A stretch of DNA of 8,742 nucleotides from DASUBN01 sp964584665 (GTDB taxonomy: Bacteria; Pseudomonadota; Gammaproteobacteria; Natronospirales; REEB76), in the NCBI GenBank assembly GCA_964584665.1, contig CAZPAO010000061.1, forward strand, positions 1 to 8,742, in the 5' to 3' direction. The notes under the pieces are model-generated. The model was not told the origin of the DNA, made no database searches, and saw only the letters and a list, made by a program, of their open reading frames with translations. A program made the translations under genes and the position numbers. Below are positions 5,195-8,742 of the stretch, piece after piece. Each line of letters opens with the position of its first letter. The first letter of the stretch is position 1.

Positions 5195-7735
5195 TCACTT
5201 GCTGCGATCGGATAGAGGGAGTCGCTGCCTGATGCTTGCCATCCGCCGCCAGGGGTCCTTGCGCAGTCGGCGCAAAGCGTCCTTGATGCCGAACTGATCC
5301 CCCCGCTTCAGCACCGTGAGTTCCTTCCAGTCGATGGGCAGGGATACCGGCGCACCGGGTCGCGCGCGCGTGGAATAAGGCGCGATGGCGCTGGCGCCGA
5401 GGCCATTGCGCAGATAGTCGATGTAGATGCGGCCGTGACGCTCCGCCTTGCGGCTGTTGATGGTGAACTCATCCGGCGCATCCTTGACCACTTCGGCGGC
5501 GAGCGCGCGGGACCAGGCTTTGACTTCATCCCAAGACGGGCCTTTCTGGAACGGCACCACCACGTGCAGTCCTTTGCCGCCGGTGGTCTTGAGGAAGGAC
5601 TCCAGCTTCCGGTGCTTGAGGCGCGCGCGCAGATCCAAGGCGGCGCGCTTCACGGCGGCGAAAGCCACGTCCGGCGCGGGATCGAGGTCGAACACCGCCC
5701 GGTCGGGCGAAGCCGGCGCATCCGCCCGGGAGCCCCACATGTGGATCTCCAGCACGTCCCGCTGCACGAGCGCGATGAGCCCCTGCAGGTCCTCGATCAT
5801 GACGTAGGGTTCAGGCTTGCCCTTGGTGGCGACCTTCACCGGCTGCAGATGCGGCGAGGCTCCCTCGCCCGCGTGCCGCTGAAAGAAGCAGCCATGCCCT
5901 TCCCCACCCGGGCAACGCAGCATGCTGATGGGCCGGCCGGCCACCTGCGCGAGCATCAGTGGCGCGATCTTCAGGTAATAGTCCACCAGCATGCCCTTGG
6001 TGATGTGGGCGTCCGGATACAGCTCCTTCTCCGGATGGGAGATCGCGACTCCGGCCACCACATGCTTCGCCGCGGTCTCGGCACGGCGGGGCTTGGCCTT
6101 GCGCAGGGGCCGTACCTTCGATCGGTCGGAGGGGCGTCGCTCTTTCTCTCGCATCACCTGGTCCGCCGGCTTGTCTTCGCGCAAGCCCTGGAAGGAAGGA
6201 TGGCGCATGCGGCCTTCCGGAGTCCACTCGCTGAAGTTGACCTGCGCCACGAGCTTAGGCGTCACCCAGTTGGCCTGGTGGGCGGCCTCCGCCGGCACGG
6301 AGACGAAGGGCCTCGAATCACGGCGCAGCGCCTTCAGATGCTGCAAGAGCCGCCTGCCCTCCTCCTGGTCGAAACCGGTGCCGACCTTGCCGGAATAGAC
6401 GAGCTTGCCTTTCTGGTAATAGCCCGTGAGCAGGGCGCCGAGCTGACCGGAGGAGTTCGCCTGCACGGTGTAGCCGCCGATGACGATCTCCTGTTCCTGT
6501 ATGCACTTGGATTTCATCCAGTCCAGGCTGCGGCCCGAGTGGTAGGGACGGTCGGCGCGCTTGGAGACGATTCCCTCCAGCGCGATGTGGCAGGCATGGG
6601 CCAGCACCTCGTCCCCTGGGGCGGCGAAGTGTTCGCTGTAATGCAGCCGTGACGGCGCCCGGCGCAGCAGTTCCCGGAGCTTCTGCTTGCGCTCCAGGAG
6701 CGGCCGGTCGCGCCAGTCTTCTCCGTCCAGGAACAGGAGGTCGAAGACGTAGTAATGCAGACGCTGTTGGGCTTCCTCGCCGGAGGCATTCTGCAGGGCA
6801 TGGAAGGACATGCTGCCATCCGATTCCTGGTGCACCACTTCCCCATCGAGGAGTGCATTGCCCACCTTGAGGCCCTTGAGGGCGGCAGCGATGGGCGGAT
6901 AGCGTCCGGTCCAGTCGTTTGCGTCACGGGTGAGCAGCCGGACCTTACCTTCCTCGATGTGGGCCAGGAGCCGGTAGCCGTCGAACTTTATCTCGTGGAC
7001 CCAGTTCTCTCCCTTGGGCGGCGCCTTGGTGAGGGTGGCGAGCTGCACCGCCACGAAGGCCGGCAGCGAGGTCGGACGCCGTGCCCGCGGCGCGGGCTTG
7101 CGCTTCGGTTTGACCGCCTTCAGCTTGGCCGCCGCACGCCCCCGCTGGCCGGCGATCTGTTCCATGGTGCGGCCGGTGGTGACGCTGCGCAGGTGATGCT
7201 CGAGTAAAAAATCGCCGCGCTTGGGCTTGGCGTATTGGTCCTTGGCCTTGATGAGGAGCCAGTTCTCCTTCTTGCCGGTGCTGGCCTTGCCCATGCGCAC
7301 CAGGTCCCAGCGGCCCTTGAGGCGTTCGCCTTTCAGCTCGAAGCCGAGATGGCCCTTGCGGTAACCGAACTCGGGATCGCCCAAGGGCAGCCACTCACCC
7401 TTGTCCCAGAGCATGACGGTGCCACCGCCGTATTCGCCCTGCGGGATGGTGCCTTCGAAGCCGCCATAGGCGAGCGGGTGATCCTCGACGTGGACCGCAA
7501 GCCTCTTGTCCTCCGGATCCAGGCTCGGGCCCCGGGTCACGGCCCAGCTCTTCAGTACCCCGTCCATCTCCAGGCGGAAGTCATAGTGCAACCGCCGCGC
7601 GGCATGCTTCTGGATGAGATAGGAATGACCAGTGTTTCCCGCTTCGTCGCCCGTGGGCTCCGCTGTCTTCTTGAAGTCACGCTTGGAGCGGTAGGCCGCG
7701 AGCTTGCGCTTCTTGCGCTTCGGGCGAGGCGGCAT
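5195..7735 (-). CDS. ligD: Multifunctional ATP-dependent DNA ligase LigD (PE-LIG-POL)
   Basis: An 846-residue non-homologous end-joining enzyme that trims, fills and seals double-strand breaks held by Ku. The domain order matches Pseudomonas LigD. First, the 3'-phosphoesterase (about 35-185) has KHAARRLHYDFRLE, giving metal and catalytic residues H44, H50, D52 and R54, plus H86 and Y90. After a basic linker (about 198-222) comes the ligase domain: the adenylated lysine K250 in KFDGYR, LLDGEVV (295-301), YYVFDLLFLDG (328-338), EGIVSK (387-392) and WMKSK (406-410). The OB-fold segment is FSEWTPEGRMRHPSF (501-515). Last, the primase/polymerase (about 560-820) has DLDP with D683 and D685, GGKGLH with H724, and YIDYLRN with D773. 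All catalytic positions I know are intact. The ATG overlaps the Ku stop (TGATG); no strong ribosome site precedes it, so translational coupling is likely. Confidence 0.97.
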   Translation of the reverse strand: MPPRPKRKKRKLAAYRSKRDFKKTAEPTGDEAGNTGHSYLIQKHAARRLHYDFRLEMDGVLKSWAVTRGPSLDPEDKRLAVHVEDHPLAYGGFEGTIPQGEYGGGTVMLWDKGEWLPLGDPEFGYRKGHLGFELKGERLKGRWDLVRMGKASTGKKENWLLIKAKDQYAKPKRGDFLLEHHLRSVTTGRTMEQIAGQRGRAAAKLKAVKPKRKPAPRARRPTSLPAFVAVQLATLTKAPPKGENWVHEIKFDGYRLLAHIEEGKVRLLTRDANDWTGRYPPIAAALKGLKVGNALLDGEVVHQESDGSMSFHALQNASGEEAQQRLHYYVFDLLFLDGEDWRDRPLLERKQKLRELLRRAPSRLHYSEHFAAPGDEVLAHACHIALEGIVSKRADRPYHSGRSLDWMKSKCIQEQEIVIGGYTVQANSSGQLGALLTGYYQKGKLVYSGKVGTGFDQEEGRRLLQHLKALRRDSRPFVSVPAEAAHQANWVTPKLVAQVNFSEWTPEGRMRHPSFQGLREDKPADQVMREKERRPSDRSKVRPLRKAKPRRAETAAKHVVAGVAISHPEKELYPDAHITKGMLVDYYLKIAPLMLAQVAGRPISMLRCPGGEGHGCFFQRHAGEGASPHLQPVKVATKGKPEPYVMIEDLQGLIALVQRDVLEIHMWGSRADAPASPDRAVFDLDPAPDVAFAAVKRAALDLRARLKHRKLESFLKTTGGKGLHVVVPFQKGPSWDEVKAWSRALAAEVVKDAPDEFTINSRKAERHGRIYIDYLRNGLGASAIAPYSTRARPGAPVSLPIDWKELTVLKRGDQFGIKDALRRLRKDPWRRMASIRQRLPLSDRSK
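7205..7211 (-). other. In-phase T-TTT-TTA slippery heptamer in ligD
   Basis: The - strand reads T TTT TTA in the zero frame at codons 175-177 (D-F-L), exactly the X-XXY-YYZ pattern of -1 frameshift sites. It falls at the end of the phosphoesterase domain. The -1 frame stays open for about 86 codons to 6945. No stable stem at the ideal 5-9 nt spacing is obvious; a 7-bp GCCGCAC/GTGCGGC pairing lies roughly 30 nt downstream. Confidence 0.25.
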
Positions 7736-8577
7736 CAGCGTGCCGTGCGGCGCTTGCCAGGCTTGCGCCGGGCCGCCGCGTGGGTACGGCCGCCGCCCGC
7801 CTTGCCCTTGGCATCCAGGCTCTTGCGCAGCGCATCCATGAAGTCCACCACCTTGGCCGGCGGCCTGGCCGCTTTGGGCAGGTTCGGCTTGCGGTGCGCC
7901 TTCTTGGCCTTGATGAGCTCCAGCAAGGCCTCGTGGTAATGATCATGGAAGCCGGAGAAATCCGGCGTCGCGGTGTTCTTCTCGATGAGCTGGTTGGCTA
8001 GCTCCACGTAGTCGCCCTTGAGTTTCCTGCGGCCGGTCTTAGGGAACACCTCTCCTGCATCCACCAGTTCCCGGTCATAGCGCAGCACCTCCAGCATCAG
8101 CCCGCCCTCTTCCGCCATCACGGCGCAGAGTTCTTCCCGGCCGCGCATGGCGATCTGACCGATGCCGGCCTTGCCGCTGTCCGCCAGCGCCTGGTGGAAG
8201 ACCGAGTAGATCTCCCCCGCACCCTCGTCCTTGGGCAGGATGAAATAAGGCCGTTCGTACTGGGCCACGGGGATGGCCTCACGGTCCACGAAGGCCGCGA
8301 GGTCCAGCACATCGCTGGACGGGAGCTTGATGGCGCTGATCTCATCCGGTTCCAGGGTGATCTCGGTGCCATCCTGTGTGTAGCTCTTGATGATGTCCTC
8401 GCGGGCCACCTCTTCGCCGTCTTCCGTGACGTTGAGATGGTGGATGCGCGCGCCGCTGTCCCGGTCTATCTCATGCAGCGGTATCTGACTGCCCCGTTGC
8501 AGAGCGCTGCGCAGCGTGACCGGGAAAGACACCAGCGAGATGCGGATCTGACCGCTCCAATACGGATGCCCGGCCAT
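7735..8577 (-). CDS. ku: Bacterial Ku protein (non-homologous end joining)
   Basis: A 280-residue protein that, as a homodimer, rings broken DNA ends and recruits LigD. The core Ku fold starts at YWSGQIRISLVSFPVTL (6-22) and runs to about residue 225. It includes the typical PYFILPKDEGAGEIYSVFHQAL (110-131) and IAMRGREELCAV (142-153) segments. The C-terminus holds the conserved VVDFMDALRKSL (243-254) that in other bacteria contacts LigD, then a lysine/arginine-rich tail (255-280) likely to bind DNA. The length is normal for the family. An AGGAAGG ribosome site sits 7 bases before the ATG and lies inside the end of the upstream basic-protein gene, whose stop is two bases away. The stop codon overlaps the ligD start by one base, which should keep the two products balanced. 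No promoter is visible in the window. Confidence 0.97.
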   Translation of the reverse strand: MAGHPYWSGQIRISLVSFPVTLRSALQRGSQIPLHEIDRDSGARIHHLNVTEDGEEVAREDIIKSYTQDGTEITLEPDEISAIKLPSSDVLDLAAFVDREAIPVAQYERPYFILPKDEGAGEIYSVFHQALADSGKAGIGQIAMRGREELCAVMAEEGGLMLEVLRYDRELVDAGEVFPKTGRRKLKGDYVELANQLIEKNTATPDFSGFHDHYHEALLELIKAKKAHRKPNLPKAARPPAKVVDFMDALRKSLDAKGKAGGGRTHAAARRKPGKRRTAR

Positions 8578-8579
8578 GA

Positions 8580-8742
8580 CTATGCCTTCCTCGTACTGTG
8601 CTTCTTGCGCCGTGCGCCGGACTTCTTCTTGCGCCGGCCCGTGGTTTTCTTGGGTACCTTCTTGCCTTCCTTGCGGGCCTCGGACAAGCCGATGGCGATG
8701 GCCTGCTTGCGGCTCTTGACCTTGCCGCCGCGCCCGCCCTTG
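8580..8742 (-). CDS. DUF6496-type basic protein, C-terminal part (cut by window edge)
   Basis: The last 53 residues of a gene whose start is beyond the window; stop TAG at 8582-8580. The visible protein begins KGGRGGKVKSRKQAIAIGLS and continues with EARKEGKKVPKK, a pattern I recognise from small DUF6496 proteins (typically GxGGKVKSRKQAIAIALSEAR). It ends in a lysine/arginine-rich tail (GRRKKKSGARRKKHSTRKA) resembling histone H1-like tails. Nearly half of the residues are Lys or Arg, so nucleic-acid binding is a reasonable inference but not shown. The gene ends two bases before the Ku start, and the Ku ribosome site lies within its last codons, so it is very probably co-transcribed and coupled with ku-ligD. 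The family function is not established. Confidence 0.8.
   Translation of the reverse strand, partial: KGGRGGKVKSRKQAIAIGLSEARKEGKKVPKKTTGRRKKKSGARRKKHSTRKA

Noticed and set aside
5435..6652. 405-codon open frame on the + strand
   Set aside because: It is antisense to the LigD ligase and polymerase domains, where every catalytic motif is intact on the - strand. There is no recognisable domain or ribosome site.

Overview
The window is GC-rich chromosomal DNA from a proteobacterium, most likely a gammaproteobacterium. The tRNA-Val type, the Pseudomonas-like Ku/LigD pair and the BNR-repeat protein style point that way (Xanthomonadales or a neighbouring order is my best guess). Apart from a truncated tRNA-Val at the left edge, read on the + strand, every gene lies on the - strand, so the genes run right to left and converge on the tRNA.

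Right part (8742 to 5195): a compact DNA-repair unit. It starts with the 3' end of a very basic DUF6496-type protein (cut by the window edge). Two bases later comes Ku, whose stop codon overlaps the start of ligD by one base (TGATG). LigD is a full-length three-domain ATP-dependent ligase (3'-phosphoesterase, ligase, primase/polymerase). Together Ku and LigD make a bacterial non-homologous end-joining system, and the basic protein upstream is a candidate partner.

Middle (5194 to 3832): a CPA1-type cation/proton antiporter. Both this gene and the next downstream one are preceded, about 29 bp before their ATG, by the same 10-mer, TGCTCTAATG, which reads as an extended -10 promoter. They therefore look separately but similarly expressed, not simple read-through from ligD.

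Left-middle (3831 to 290): a 1062-residue exported protein with eleven Asp-box (BNR) motifs, from the Vps10/sortilin-like beta-propeller family. It overlaps by four bases (ATGA) a small four-helix DUF1304 membrane protein. A terminator-like hairpin follows the DUF1304 gene.

Left edge (1 to 289): the 3' 55 nt of tRNA-Val(CAC), then a non-coding stretch. This stretch holds three tight hairpins with 3-nt loops, a 20-bp perfect palindrome, and a second exact copy of the last 20 bp spanning the tRNA 3' end, 168 bp downstream. The layout resembles the tRNA-end repeats (rtT region) behind E. coli tyrT and is the most unusual part of the window. I found no CRISPR array, insertion sequence or complete novel defence system.
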